A stretch of 64,000 nucleotides of DNA, taken from the NCBI GenBank assembly GCA_046330255.1, contig JAXLTC010000002.1, positions 558,001 to 622,000 of the forward strand. The letters run 5' to 3'. Positions 24,662-32,559 of this stretch are shown piece by piece. Under the pieces are notes generated by a model that worked only from the letters and a program-made list of their open reading frames with translations, did not search any database and was not told the DNA's origin. How positions within the stretch are numbered: the stretch's first letter is position 1; each line of letters opens with the position of its first letter. The position numbers and the translations under genes were made by a program. Source of the stretch: JBBSBL01 sp046330255. GTDB taxonomy: Bacteria; Actinomycetota; Thermoleophilia; Solirubrobacterales; Solirubrobacteraceae.

Positions 24662-25297
24662 TCAGAGCGCCGGGCGGCCAGGCCCTGTGCCGGGCGCCGT
24701 CTCGAGGCCCCCGCAGATCGTGTCGACGACGAAGTCCTTCGCCTGCTCGTACTCGGTCTCGCCGCGCGGCAGCAGGCCGAAGATCCAGCCCGTGAGGACC
24801 TGCTCGATCGCGCCGTAGAAGGCCAGCGCGGCGAAGTCGGGGGTGACGTCCAGACGGAACTCCCCGCTCTCCTGCGCGGCCCGCACGACGTCCGCGATCA
24901 GGTCGTAGGCCTCCCCGATCACGTCCAGGTGGGTGCGCCCGAACGTGTTGGCGGCGCGTGTCACCTCGGCGATGATCACCTTCATCAGGTCCGGGTCGTG
25001 CCGGTAGGAGTCGACGATGAAGGACGCGATGTCGTAGAGCTTTCGACGCGCGGGTTGCTCGCGCGCGTCGACCTCCCTGATGACGTCGAGCAGCACCTGC
25101 CAGCGCTCCAGGAACAGCGTGTCGAGGATCTGGTCCTTGGAGGAGAAGTAGTGATAGACGAGCCCGTAGGCGACACCGGCCTCGTCGGCGATGTCCGAGA
25201 CACGGCAGGTGTGGAACCCGCGCCGGGCGAACACCCGCACCGCCGCGTCGAGGATCACGCGGCGCTTGTCGACGGCGGCCTGCCCCGTCGCGGTCAC
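24662..25297 (-). CDS. TetR family transcriptional regulator
   Basis: 211 residues. N-terminal HTH: 'RRVILDAAVRVFARRGFHTC', 'DIADEAGVAYGLVYHYFSSK' (about 10-58), a canonical TetR DNA-binding domain, then a helical ligand/dimer domain with the FadR-like phrase 'YRHDPDLMKVIIAEVTRA'. GTG 25297 overlaps the nitrilase stop (GTGA), so the regulator is co-transcribed with the enzyme. The palindrome at 26151-26166 in front of the operon is the obvious operator, implying autoregulation. The effector is likely an acyl-CoA or similar, by resemblance only. Confidence 0.9.
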   Translation of the reverse strand: MTATGQAAVDKRRVILDAAVRVFARRGFHTCRVSDIADEAGVAYGLVYHYFSSKDQILDTLFLERWQVLLDVIREVDAREQPARRKLYDIASFIVDSYRHDPDLMKVIIAEVTRAANTFGRTHLDVIGEAYDLIADVVRAAQESGEFRLDVTPDFAALAFYGAIEQVLTGWIFGLLPRGETEYEQAKDFVVDTICGGLETAPGTGPGRPAL

Positions 25298-26130
25298 GCG
25301 AGGACCGCCTCGGGCCAGCGGTAGGACGAGGGGCGCCGATTCGCGAGGGAGGGCAGCGTCCGCCGGACCTCGGCCTGGCGGTCGAGGTCGAGTTCCGCCG
25401 CGATGTGGCAGGGGGCGTCGGGCGCGGTGGCGAGCACGACCCCCCACGGGTCGACGATCGCCGAGCGCCCTCCCGAGCGCCTGCCCGCCCCGTCGGCGCC
25501 GATCTGGTTGGCGGCGACCACGAAACACTGGTTCTCGATCGCCCGCGCGCGAAGCAGCGGCTCCCAGTGCTCGCGCGTGGTCTGCAGCGTGAACGCCGAC
25601 GGCAGCGTGACCACGAGCGCCCCGCGCACCGCGAGGATCCGGAAGAGCTCCGGGAAGCGGAGGTCGTAGCAGACCGCGAGGCCCAGACCGGCGCCCCGGG
25701 CGAGCGCGCTCGTGACGATCTCGTCGCCGGGCTCGTCGGTGTCGGACTCGCGGTAGACGGCGCCGCCGACCTCGACGTCGAACATGTGGATCTTGCGGTA
25801 GACCGCCGCGACCGACCCGTCGGGTGCGACATGGACGCAGGTGTTGGACGCTCGTGGGCGTCCCTCGACGCGCTCGACGATCGAGCCGGCGACCAGGTCG
25901 ATCCGCAACTCGCGCGCGATCCCCCGCGCCCACGACGCCGATGGCCCGTCGAGTGGCTCCGCCGCCGCGCCCATCTGCTCCGGCGTGCCGAGCGCGGTCC
26001 AGTGCTCGGGCAGCACCACCAGCTCGGCGCCATCGGCGGCGGCCGCGCGCACGTGCTCCTCGGCGGCGGCGAGGTTGAGCGCCGGATCACCGCCGGAGTT
26101 GAGCTGGATCGCGGCCGCCCGCACGGTCAT
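25294..26130 (-). CDS. carbon-nitrogen hydrolase (nitrilase superfamily, Nit/omega-amidase type)
   Basis: 278 residues with the full Glu-Lys-Cys triad: Glu in 'VVLPEHW', Lys in 'YRKIHMFD' and Cys in 'LAVCYDLRFPELF'. The 'YDLRFPELF' phrase and the short length fit the Nit1/Nit2-like branch that hydrolyses omega-amides or deaminated glutathione. ATG 26130 was chosen because the frame upstream would run through the TetR operator. It forms an operon with the TetR gene. Confidence 0.88.
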   Translation of the reverse strand: MTVRAAAIQLNSGGDPALNLAAAEEHVRAAAADGAELVVLPEHWTALGTPEQMGAAAEPLDGPSASWARGIARELRIDLVAGSIVERVEGRPRASNTCVHVAPDGSVAAVYRKIHMFDVEVGGAVYRESDTDEPGDEIVTSALARGAGLGLAVCYDLRFPELFRILAVRGALVVTLPSAFTLQTTREHWEPLLRARAIENQCFVVAANQIGADGAGRRSGGRSAIVDPWGVVLATAPDAPCHIAAELDLDRQAEVRRTLPSLANRRPSSYRWPEAVLA

Positions 26131-26150
26131 CTGGTCCCTCGTTCGCCGGA

Positions 26151-26166
26151 TTGACTGGTCAGTCAA
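26151..26166. promoter_or_regulatory. TetR-type operator between divergent genes
   Basis: TTGACTGGTCAGTCAA has perfect 7-bp arms (TTGACTG/CAGTCAA) around a 2-nt centre, a typical TetR-family operator shape. It lies 20 bp before the nitrilase ATG and 23 bp before the DUF2804 ATG, so the TetR protein probably controls both directions. Confidence 0.72.
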
Positions 26167-26189
26167 GGCGGGTGCGCAAGCATACCGGC

Positions 26190-27041
26190 ATGCATCGACC
26201 GCTCCCCTATCGAGGGCGCTACGGCGACGAGCGCCCGCCCGGGGTCGCGTCGCTGGCGCTACCGCCCGCGCGCCTGCCGCTCGTCAAGGCCGGCCGGCTG
26301 CGCAAGCGCTGGCGCTACGTCGGGCTGTACGGCGAGGAGCTGATGCTGTGCGCGGCCACCGTCTCCATCGGCCCGTTCCCGCAGGTGTTCTGGGCCGTGT
26401 GGGACCGGGAGGCGCAGCACCTGCACGAGCGCACGCGCGCCGGCCGGCGCGGCGTGCGCCTGCCGGCGGGGCGGGTGCTGGTCGAGGACGACGGCGTGCG
26501 GATCGACCTGGACATCGCGGAGGACGCCGGGATCGAGACGGTCTCGGCGTACGGGCGGGGCTACGCGTGGACGCGCAAGCAGGCGGGGATCCGCGCGCGG
26601 GGCACCGTGGTGCTCGACGGGCGGGAGCGGCTCGTCGATGGGCTCGCGGTCGTCGACGACTCGGCCGGATATCCGCTGCGCGAGGTGAGCTGGCGCTGGT
26701 CGGCCGCCGTGGGCAGCTCCGCGGACGGCACGCCGCTCGCGTGGAACCTCGTCGAGGGCCTACACGACGAGCCCGTCGCGAGCGAGCGCACGGTGTGGCT
26801 CGACGGCCGGCCGCGGGAGGTCGGGGCCGTCACGTTCGCCGCCGACCTGTCGGAGGTCCGGGGCTCCGGCGGCGAGGTACTGCGCTTCGCGGAGGAGGCC
26901 CGCCGCGAGCACGACGACGAGCGGCCGCTGTTCCACACCCGCTACGCGCAGCCCTTCGGTACGTTCACCGGCGAGCTCGAGGGCGGGATCGCCGTGGGCA
27001 CCGCCTACGGGGTGATGGAGCGCCACGAGGTGCGCTGGTGA
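26190..27041 (+). CDS. DUF2804 family protein
   Basis: 283 residues matching the DUF2804 pattern: 'LPYRGRYGDERPPGVASLAL', 'KRWRYVGLYGEELMLCAATV', 'WAVWDRE', repeated beta strands, 'SWRWSAAVG' and a late 'RYAQPFGTFTGEL'. The fold is likely a lipocalin- or AttH-like beta barrel. No signal peptide. Family function is unknown; some members sit near lipid genes. It is divergent from the nitrilase-tetR operon across the operator and probably under the same control. Confidence 0.8.
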   Translation: MHRPLPYRGRYGDERPPGVASLALPPARLPLVKAGRLRKRWRYVGLYGEELMLCAATVSIGPFPQVFWAVWDREAQHLHERTRAGRRGVRLPAGRVLVEDDGVRIDLDIAEDAGIETVSAYGRGYAWTRKQAGIRARGTVVLDGRERLVDGLAVVDDSAGYPLREVSWRWSAAVGSSADGTPLAWNLVEGLHDEPVASERTVWLDGRPREVGAVTFAADLSEVRGSGGEVLRFAEEARREHDDERPLFHTRYAQPFGTFTGELEGGIAVGTAYGVMERHEVRW

Positions 27042-27050
27042 GGCCGCGGC

Positions 27051-27479
27051 TCAGTGGCCGCCGAGCAGCGCGGCGAGGAGCACCGCCAGCGCGAGCGTGG
27101 ACGTCATCCACACGGCCGCGAGGGCCAGCACGACCGCACGAACGGCGGGCAGGCGCAGCCGCCGGGTCGTGATCGAGGCCAGCTCTCCGCGCACGGCCCG
27201 CCAGGAGCCGCGATCCCAGGCCGCCCAGAGCCGGCCCGTGAGCCCGCCGCCGAACGCGGCGATCTCGGCCCTGCGCACCCGGGTCTCCCAGCGTCCGATC
27301 ATCGCCCGCGCCTCGCGCCGGCGCCGGAAGCGGTAGCGCGGCGCGCGCGCCAATCGCGCCCGCCAGAACTCGAGCGACTCGCGCGCATCGTCGAGCGGCT
27401 CGGGCGCCAGCGCCTCGGCGAGGGCGGCGTCCTCGGCGTCGTCGAGGGCCGGCGTGCGGCGCAGAGCGGACGCGAGCAT
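27051..27479 (-). CDS. hypothetical protein with C-terminal membrane helix
   Basis: 142 residues: an Arg/Ala-rich soluble part (1-110) with 'ESLEFWRARLARAPRYRFRR', then one membrane segment at about 113-137 ('VLALAAVWMTSTLALAVLLA'). ATG 27479 is 8 nt after a TACGAT box. Not recognised. It is convergent with the DUF2804 gene. Confidence 0.6.
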   Translation of the reverse strand: MLASALRRTPALDDAEDAALAEALAPEPLDDARESLEFWRARLARAPRYRFRRRREARAMIGRWETRVRRAEIAAFGGGLTGRLWAAWDRGSWRAVRGELASITTRRLRLPAVRAVVLALAAVWMTSTLALAVLLAALLGGH

Positions 27480-27487
27480 CGCCCCGG

Positions 27488-27493
27488 ATCGTA
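27488..27493 (-). promoter_or_regulatory. TACGAT -10 box before gene at 27479
   Basis: A TANNNT hexamer 8 nt before the ATG on the minus strand, with no Shine-Dalgarno between. Confidence 0.4.
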
Positions 27494-27656
27494 GCGTCGC
27501 GGCGCGGCCGTGGCGACAGCCGGGCCCGCCGTTGCGGCGGCCCTCGTGCGGCGACGGACCGGTGCGCGCCGCGAATGGCGTCATCGAAGCGGGACGTGCG
27601 CGGGTCGCGGGATCGGACGCGCGGGCCGGCCCCCGATGCGGCTCGGCCTCGTGGCG

Positions 27657-28367
27657 CTAGCCGCGCCCGCGCTGGCGGCGCAGCTCGGCGCCCAGGAGCT
27701 TCGAATGGACCGCGCCGACGAGCTCGCGGAGCGGCTCAGCGCCCGACGCGATGATCTCGACGGCCCGCTCCGGCGCGACCTCGCCGGCGAGCCTGTCCAG
27801 CAGCACGCGAACCTCCTCCTCGACCAGCGGCTGCAGCGCCTCCCGGTAGCGCAGCGTGTCGTAGACCGTGAAGCCGAGCGCCTCGTCGTAGCCGCCGGCG
27901 CGAAAGCGCGACACGGCCTCGATGATCTTCACGTCGTCGGTGTCGTAGCCGCGAGCGTTCGGCGTCAGCACCCCGAGCTCCTCCAGACGCCGGAGCACGT
28001 TGCCGGGAACGTCATAGGCCCCGCGGACCTCCGCGCGAGAGGTGCGCCCCCCCTCGCGCGCGGCGATCGCCCGGTCGAGGATGCGGTCCTCCAACTCGAT
28101 CATGGCGTTCACCCGGTCGGGGTCGGACGCCAGGATCTCCCGGATCACCCGCAGCGGCATGAAGCGCTCCTCCTGGAGGCGCTTGATCAGCGTGATCCGC
28201 TCGACGAAGGCGGGCGGGTAGTAGGCCATGTTGCGGCTCGTGCGCACCGGCTCGGGCAGCAGGCCCTCGCGGAGGTAGTGCTTGATCGTCCCGGCGCTGA
28301 CGCCGGAGCGCTCCGCGAGCTCGCTCATCTTGAGCAGCTCCTCGTCGCCGGCGGCCCGTGCGCTCAT
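27657..28367 (-). CDS. MerR family transcriptional regulator
   Basis: 236 residues. Winged HTH at the N-terminus (about 14-75): 'KMSELAERSGVSAGTIKHYL' followed by 'NMAYYPPAFVERI', the MerR hallmark. The long C-terminal helical region lacks metal-binding cysteines, so it probably senses an organic ligand or acyl-CoA. ATG 28367 overlaps the racemase stop (ATGA), and it is the last gene of the BKACE-racemase-regulator operon. The palindrome at 30513-30536 in front of the operon is a candidate binding site. Confidence 0.87.
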   Translation of the reverse strand: MSARAAGDEELLKMSELAERSGVSAGTIKHYLREGLLPEPVRTSRNMAYYPPAFVERITLIKRLQEERFMPLRVIREILASDPDRVNAMIELEDRILDRAIAAREGGRTSRAEVRGAYDVPGNVLRRLEELGVLTPNARGYDTDDVKIIEAVSRFRAGGYDEALGFTVYDTLRYREALQPLVEEEVRVLLDRLAGEVAPERAVEIIASGAEPLRELVGAVHSKLLGAELRRQRGRG

Positions 28368-29617
28368 GCCAGGAACGAGCCCGCGGGCTCGCCCGCGGCG
28401 GGCCCGGCCACCGCTCCCGAGGCCTTCAGCGCCTCGACCTGCTCCGGCCCGTAGCCGAGGTCCGCGAGCACGGCGTCGGTGTGCTCGCCGAGCTCCGGGC
28501 CGGGCAGGCGGTTGGGGTCGGCGGGCGTGCGCGAGAGCTTCACCGGGGCGCCGAGCAGCCGGACCGGTCGCGAGGCGCCGGGCTGGTCCAGCTCGACCAC
28601 CATCTCCCGCTCGCGCACCAGCTCGGAGGAGAGCGCCTCGTCGAGCTCCATCACCGGCTCGAGGCAGCAGTCGTGCTCGGATGCGAACTCCTGCCACTCC
28701 GCGCGGGTGCGGGCGGCGAAGACCGCCTCCACCTCGCGGTGCGCGTCGCTGCCCGGTCGATCGAACTGGCGCTCGATCAGGTCCTCGCGCCCCACGCCAC
28801 GGCACCATGCGGCCCAGAACTTCGGCTCCAGGGCGCCGAGCGCGACCCAGCCGTCCGCGCAGCGGTAGGGCCGGTAGCAGATGAGCGACCCCGCGAGCTC
28901 GGGCTCGCCGCGGCGCTGCGCTCGGCCCTCGCACAGGGCCCGCCCGGCGACCAGACCCAGCCACGAGAGCGCGCCGTCGAACATCGAGATGTCCACCAGC
29001 TGACCCTCGCCGGACCCCGGTCGCGACGGCGATCCGTCGCGCTCGCGCAGCGCGGCGAGGATTCCCGCGACCGCCATCAGCGCGCCCCCGCCGAGGTCGG
29101 CGATCTGGCCCGCCGACTGCACCGGCGGGCCGTCGGCATCCCCGGTCAGGGAGAGAAGCCCGCCCAGACCCAGGTAGTTGATGTCGTGGCCGGAGCGGTC
29201 GCGCGCCGGCCCGTCCTGCCCGTAGCCGGTGATCGCGCAGTAGACGAGGCCGGGGGCCTCCTCGCGCAAGCGCTCGTAGCCGACACCGAGCCGCTCCAGC
29301 ACGCCCGGGCGGAAGGACTCCAGCAGCACGTCCGCCTCGCGTGCGAGGCGCAGCAGCACCTCGCGTCCGTCGCGCGACTTCAGGTTCAGGCGGATCGAGC
29401 GCTTGTTGCGGTTCAGCGCCAGGAACAGCGCGCCCTTCGCCGACTCCGCCACGCCCTCGTGGTAGGGCGGCGACCAGCGCACGTAGTCGCCCATGCCGGT
29501 GTCCTCCACCTTGAGCACGTCGGCGCCGAGGTCGGCCAGCAGCAGCGAGCAGAAGCCGCCGGGCAGCAGGCGCGAGAGGTCCAGCACGCGCACGCCCGCC
29601 AGCGGCAGCTTCGTCAT
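28364..29617 (-). CDS. alpha-methylacyl-CoA racemase / CaiB-BaiF CoA-transferase family
   Basis: 417 residues of the family III CoA-transferase fold: 'LPLAGVRVLDLSRLLPGGFC', 'LLLADLGADVLKVE', 'NRNKRSIRLNLK'. The phrase 'RSGHDINYLGLGG' and the Asp in 'IADLGGGALMAVAGI' match the His/Asp pair of alpha-methylacyl-CoA racemases, rather than the CoA-transferase Asp. It therefore more likely epimerises 2-methylacyl-CoA esters than transfers CoA. Overlaps both neighbours by 4 bp within an operon with a BKACE and a MerR regulator. Confidence 0.85.
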   Translation of the reverse strand: MTKLPLAGVRVLDLSRLLPGGFCSLLLADLGADVLKVEDTGMGDYVRWSPPYHEGVAESAKGALFLALNRNKRSIRLNLKSRDGREVLLRLAREADVLLESFRPGVLERLGVGYERLREEAPGLVYCAITGYGQDGPARDRSGHDINYLGLGGLLSLTGDADGPPVQSAGQIADLGGGALMAVAGILAALRERDGSPSRPGSGEGQLVDISMFDGALSWLGLVAGRALCEGRAQRRGEPELAGSLICYRPYRCADGWVALGALEPKFWAAWCRGVGREDLIERQFDRPGSDAHREVEAVFAARTRAEWQEFASEHDCCLEPVMELDEALSSELVREREMVVELDQPGASRPVRLLGAPVKLSRTPADPNRLPGPELGEHTDAVLADLGYGPEQVEALKASGAVAGPAAGEPAGSFLA

Positions 29618-30501
29618 CGCGCCACTCCGGCGACCTCGCGCCGCGGGACACCCAGCCGCTCGCGGGCCTCGGCGACCGTCGCCGGGCGGCGGCCGACGTC
29701 GCCGACCATCCGCCGCGCGCGGGCGACGAGGTCGCCGTTGGAGCGCGCCATCTCGCCATCGGGCAGGTAGAAGTTGTCCTCCAGCCCGACCCGCACGTTG
29801 CCTCCGAGCGTCAGCGCCGCGGCGACCAGGCGCCACTGGTCGCGCGAGATCCCGATCACGCCCCACTCGTGCGGCACGTCCGGGATCTGCTCGGCCATGT
29901 GGGCGAGGTTGCGCGCGGTCGGCCGGATCCCGCCGGTCACGCCCATCACCGTCGAGACCTGCAGCGGCGGGCGCAGGATGCCCTTGTCGAGGAGCGGGTC
30001 GAGGTTCGCGACGTGCCCGGAGTCGAAGCACTCGTGCTCGGGCTTGATCCCGTACTCGTTCATCGCCTCGAGCAGTGTCGTGATCGTCTCGAAGCTGTTC
30101 TCGAAGACGGTCGAGAACACGAAGTCACCGCGCCGGCGCGAGTACTTCGCGTAGTTCATCGAGCCCATGTTCAGCGCCGCGACGTCGGGCCGCAGCTCGC
30201 GCAGGTAGGCGATCCGCTTCTCGAGCGGAACCCCGATCGCCCCGGTCGAGTAGTTGATGATCACGTCGTCCACCTCGCCGAGGATCGCCTCGGTGATCGC
30301 GCGGAAGTCCTCGATCTCGTAGGAGGGGACACCGTCGGGCGTGCGCGCGTGGATGTGGATCATCACGCCGCCCTCATCGACGATCCGCCGCGCCTCGGCC
30401 CCGTACTCCTCGGGCGTGTAGGGGATCGCCGGGCACTGGTCGCGGTTGGCGACCGCCCCGCTGATCGAGCAGGTGATGATGACCGGGTCGTCGAGGCTCA
30501 C
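29614..30501 (-). CDS. BKACE beta-keto acid cleavage enzyme (DUF849)
   Basis: 295 residues. BKACE enzymes condense a beta-keto acid with acetyl-CoA and split it to acetoacetate and a new acyl-CoA; the founder is Kce of lysine fermentation. The zinc ligands are His49 and His51 in 'GGVMIHIHART' and a Glu in 'VRVGLEDNFYLPDGE'. Further marks are 'INYSTGAIG' and 'NMGSMNYAKY'. The start is GTG 30501 after GGAG. First gene of the operon BKACE-racemase-MerR; the keto acid is not identified. Confidence 0.9.
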   Translation of the reverse strand: MSLDDPVIITCSISGAVANRDQCPAIPYTPEEYGAEARRIVDEGGVMIHIHARTPDGVPSYEIEDFRAITEAILGEVDDVIINYSTGAIGVPLEKRIAYLRELRPDVAALNMGSMNYAKYSRRRGDFVFSTVFENSFETITTLLEAMNEYGIKPEHECFDSGHVANLDPLLDKGILRPPLQVSTVMGVTGGIRPTARNLAHMAEQIPDVPHEWGVIGISRDQWRLVAAALTLGGNVRVGLEDNFYLPDGEMARSNGDLVARARRMVGDVGRRPATVAEARERLGVPRREVAGVAR

Positions 30502-30512
30502 GGGCGCTCCGC

Positions 30513-30536
30513 GGGAAGTGGGACGTGCCACTTCCC
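30513..30536. promoter_or_regulatory. 9-bp perfect inverted repeat before the BKACE operon
   Basis: GGGAAGTGG (30513-30521) and CCACTTCCC (30528-30536) with a 6-nt spacer, 12 bp upstream of the BKACE start. Candidate operator, plausibly for the MerR protein encoded at the end of the operon. Confidence 0.6.
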
Positions 30537-30575
30537 ACTCTGGCACAGCGCCCGAGCGCCCGTCAAACCGCGCGT

Positions 30576-30845
30576 TCAGTCGCGCCTGGCCGACCCGGCC
30601 CGCACGTAGGACCCCACGTCGACGACGAATGCGAAGCCGACGATGAACCACTCGAAGCCGATCACACCCCGGCTCGACTGCCACAGCACGGCGTAGGCGA
30701 GCGTCGTCCACGGCAGGACGAAGAAGCCGATCACGGGAACCACCCACGACTCGAACGCGCGGCTCAGGTCGTCGGTGAAGATCCACACGAAGAACAGCGC
30801 GAGGCGCGGCGAGATCAGCGCGAAGAGGGCGACGAGGCACGGCAT
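30576..30845 (-). CDS. small three-helix membrane protein
   Basis: 89 residues with three hydrophobic segments (about 5-23, 35-55, 62-80) and the phrases 'LPWTTLAYAVLW' and 'GFEWFIVGFAFVVDVGSY'. This is a conserved small actinobacterial membrane family of unknown role. It ends with a charged tail. It is divergent from the GH5 gene. Confidence 0.7.
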   Translation of the reverse strand: MPCLVALFALISPRLALFFVWIFTDDLSRAFESWVVPVIGFFVLPWTTLAYAVLWQSSRGVIGFEWFIVGFAFVVDVGSYVRAGSARRD

Positions 30846-30945
30846 GGACCGACCCTACCCGAGATCTCGCCGGCGCCCGGCGGCCGCCTCGACCGCGCTC
30901 GGCGAGCCGCGCCCAGGGCCAACCGCGCCCGTCGGCGAGACGCTC

Positions 30946-30980
30946 GCTACGTATTGCACCGTGGTGGTGCCAAACGTAGC
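30946..30980. promoter_or_regulatory. nested inverted repeat between divergent promoters
   Basis: GCTACGT (30946-30952)/ACGTAGC (30974-30980) enclose GCACC (30956-30960)/GGTGC (30966-30970), with symmetric 3-nt bulges. It lies between divergent genes, so a regulator site or an attenuating structure is more likely than a terminator. Confidence 0.45.
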
Positions 30981-31079
30981 TAGGACCGACCGGCGAGCGA
31001 CCTCCCACCGTCAACACCCCCTCCCCAGCCGCCGTCCGCCGAACCTCCCCCACCCGGCGCTCGCGGCCCCACACAGGAC

Positions 31080-31085
31080 TAGATT
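31080..31085 (+). promoter_or_regulatory. TAGATT -10 box of the GH5 gene
   Basis: A TANNNT hexamer 7 nt before GTG 31093, with no Shine-Dalgarno. Confidence 0.45.
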
Positions 31086-31092
31086 GCGCCGC

Positions 31093-32559
31093 GTGGCCCG
31101 CGGCGCTCCCATCCTCGCAGCGCTCCTCGTCGCCGCCCTCGCGCCCCTTCCCGCCGCCGCGTCCGCCGCCGATCCCGCCACCGGGCCGCTCGCCCCGCTG
31201 CGTCCGGACGGCCGCTGGCTCAAGGACCGCGCGGGGCGGATCGTGATCGTCCACGGCCTCCAGGTCGCGCACAAGACCGCGCCCTACCTGCCCCCCGCGC
31301 GGTCGTTCACCGACCGCGACGCGCGCTGGATCGCCTCGCTCGGTTTCAACGCGGTCCGGCTGGCGTGGTTCTGGCGCGGCCTGGAGCCGCGCCGCGGCGT
31401 CTACGACCGCGCCTACCTCGAGCGCTACGCGGGCCAGGCCCGGATGCTCATGCGGCGTGGGATCTTCGTGCTTGCCGAGGCTCACCAGGACGTCTACTCC
31501 GAGCGCGTGTTCGGGGCCGGGTTCCCCGACTGGGCGACGCTCACCGACGGCATCCCGCCGGGACGCCGCGGCGGCTTCTCGGACTACTTCAAGCCCGCCG
31601 CCCTGCGTGCCTTCGACTCGCTGAACTCCAACCGCGACGGCCTGCAGGACGCCTTCGCGGCGGCCTGGGGCCGGGTCGCCGGCGCGCTGCGCGCCGACCC
31701 GCGCCTGCTCGGCTACGACCTCTACAACGAGCCGTGGCCGGGGAGCTCCGTCGAGGTGTGCGGCTCGGCGCGCGGCTGCCCGGCTTGGGACCGGGACGTC
31801 CTCGGCCCGCTGCAGGACCGCCTCGCACGCGCCGTGCGCGAGCACGATCGCCGCGGGATCGCCTGGTACGAGCCGAACCTCTTCTTCGACTTCGGGCGTC
31901 CCACCTACCTCGCCCGGCGCCCCGCAGACGTGGGCCCGGTCGGCTTCGGCTTCCACGCCTACTGCACGGCGGGCGCCGCCCGCCCGGACCGCGAGTCGAC
32001 GGTGCCGGGCTACGCGCGCCGCTGCGGCCGCGCCGACGGGCGCGTCTTCGCCAACGGCCTGGCGACCGCACGGCGTCTCGGAGGCCCTCCCCTGTTCGCG
32101 GAGTTCGGTGACACGCAGGACGTTCGCCACATCCGCCGGCTGGTCGACCTGGCCGACGCGCGGAAGCTGGGCTGGCTCTACTGGGGCTGGAAGGACTGGG
32201 TCGACGTTCCGGGAGGAAAGGGGCACGGCGCGCTGTTCGCCGACTCCGACGACGACTCGACGTTCCGCGCGCGCAAGGCCGCCGCGCTCGCGGAGCCATA
32301 CCCGGCCGCGACGGCGGGCGAGCCGCTCGCGTGGCGCTTCGACCCCGCCCGCCGGAGCTTCAGCTTCCGCTGGCGACCGGACCGCCGCATCCACGCGCCG
32401 ACGGTCGTGGCCGTCCCGCCGATCAACTTCCCGCGCGGATACCGGGTGCGCGTGCGCGGCGCGCGCGTGGTCTCCCGGCCGGGTGCCGCGCGGCTGGCGC
32501 TGCGGGCGGACCGCGCGCCGGGGAGCGCTTCGCTGCGGCTGACCCCGGCGAACCGCTAG
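31093..32559 (+). CDS. secreted GH5 hydrolase, endoglycoceramidase-like
   Basis: 488 residues with a signal peptide (residues 1-26, 'LLVAALAPLPAAASA'). A GH5 TIM barrel follows: 'GFNAVRLAWFWRGLEP', acid/base Glu213 in 'LYNEPWPG' and nucleophile Glu337 in 'LFAEFGD'. The layout and the C-terminal beta domain (about 410-488) resemble endoglycoceramidases, which release oligosaccharide from glycolipids. The exact substrate is not proven. Its TAG stop shares the CTAG tetramer with the stop of the convergent carboxyltransferase gene. Confidence 0.87.
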   Translation: MARGAPILAALLVAALAPLPAAASAADPATGPLAPLRPDGRWLKDRAGRIVIVHGLQVAHKTAPYLPPARSFTDRDARWIASLGFNAVRLAWFWRGLEPRRGVYDRAYLERYAGQARMLMRRGIFVLAEAHQDVYSERVFGAGFPDWATLTDGIPPGRRGGFSDYFKPAALRAFDSLNSNRDGLQDAFAAAWGRVAGALRADPRLLGYDLYNEPWPGSSVEVCGSARGCPAWDRDVLGPLQDRLARAVREHDRRGIAWYEPNLFFDFGRPTYLARRPADVGPVGFGFHAYCTAGAARPDRESTVPGYARRCGRADGRVFANGLATARRLGGPPLFAEFGDTQDVRHIRRLVDLADARKLGWLYWGWKDWVDVPGGKGHGALFADSDDDSTFRARKAAALAEPYPAATAGEPLAWRFDPARRSFSFRWRPDRRIHAPTVVAVPPINFPRGYRVRVRGARVVSRPGAARLALRADRAPGSASLRLTPANR

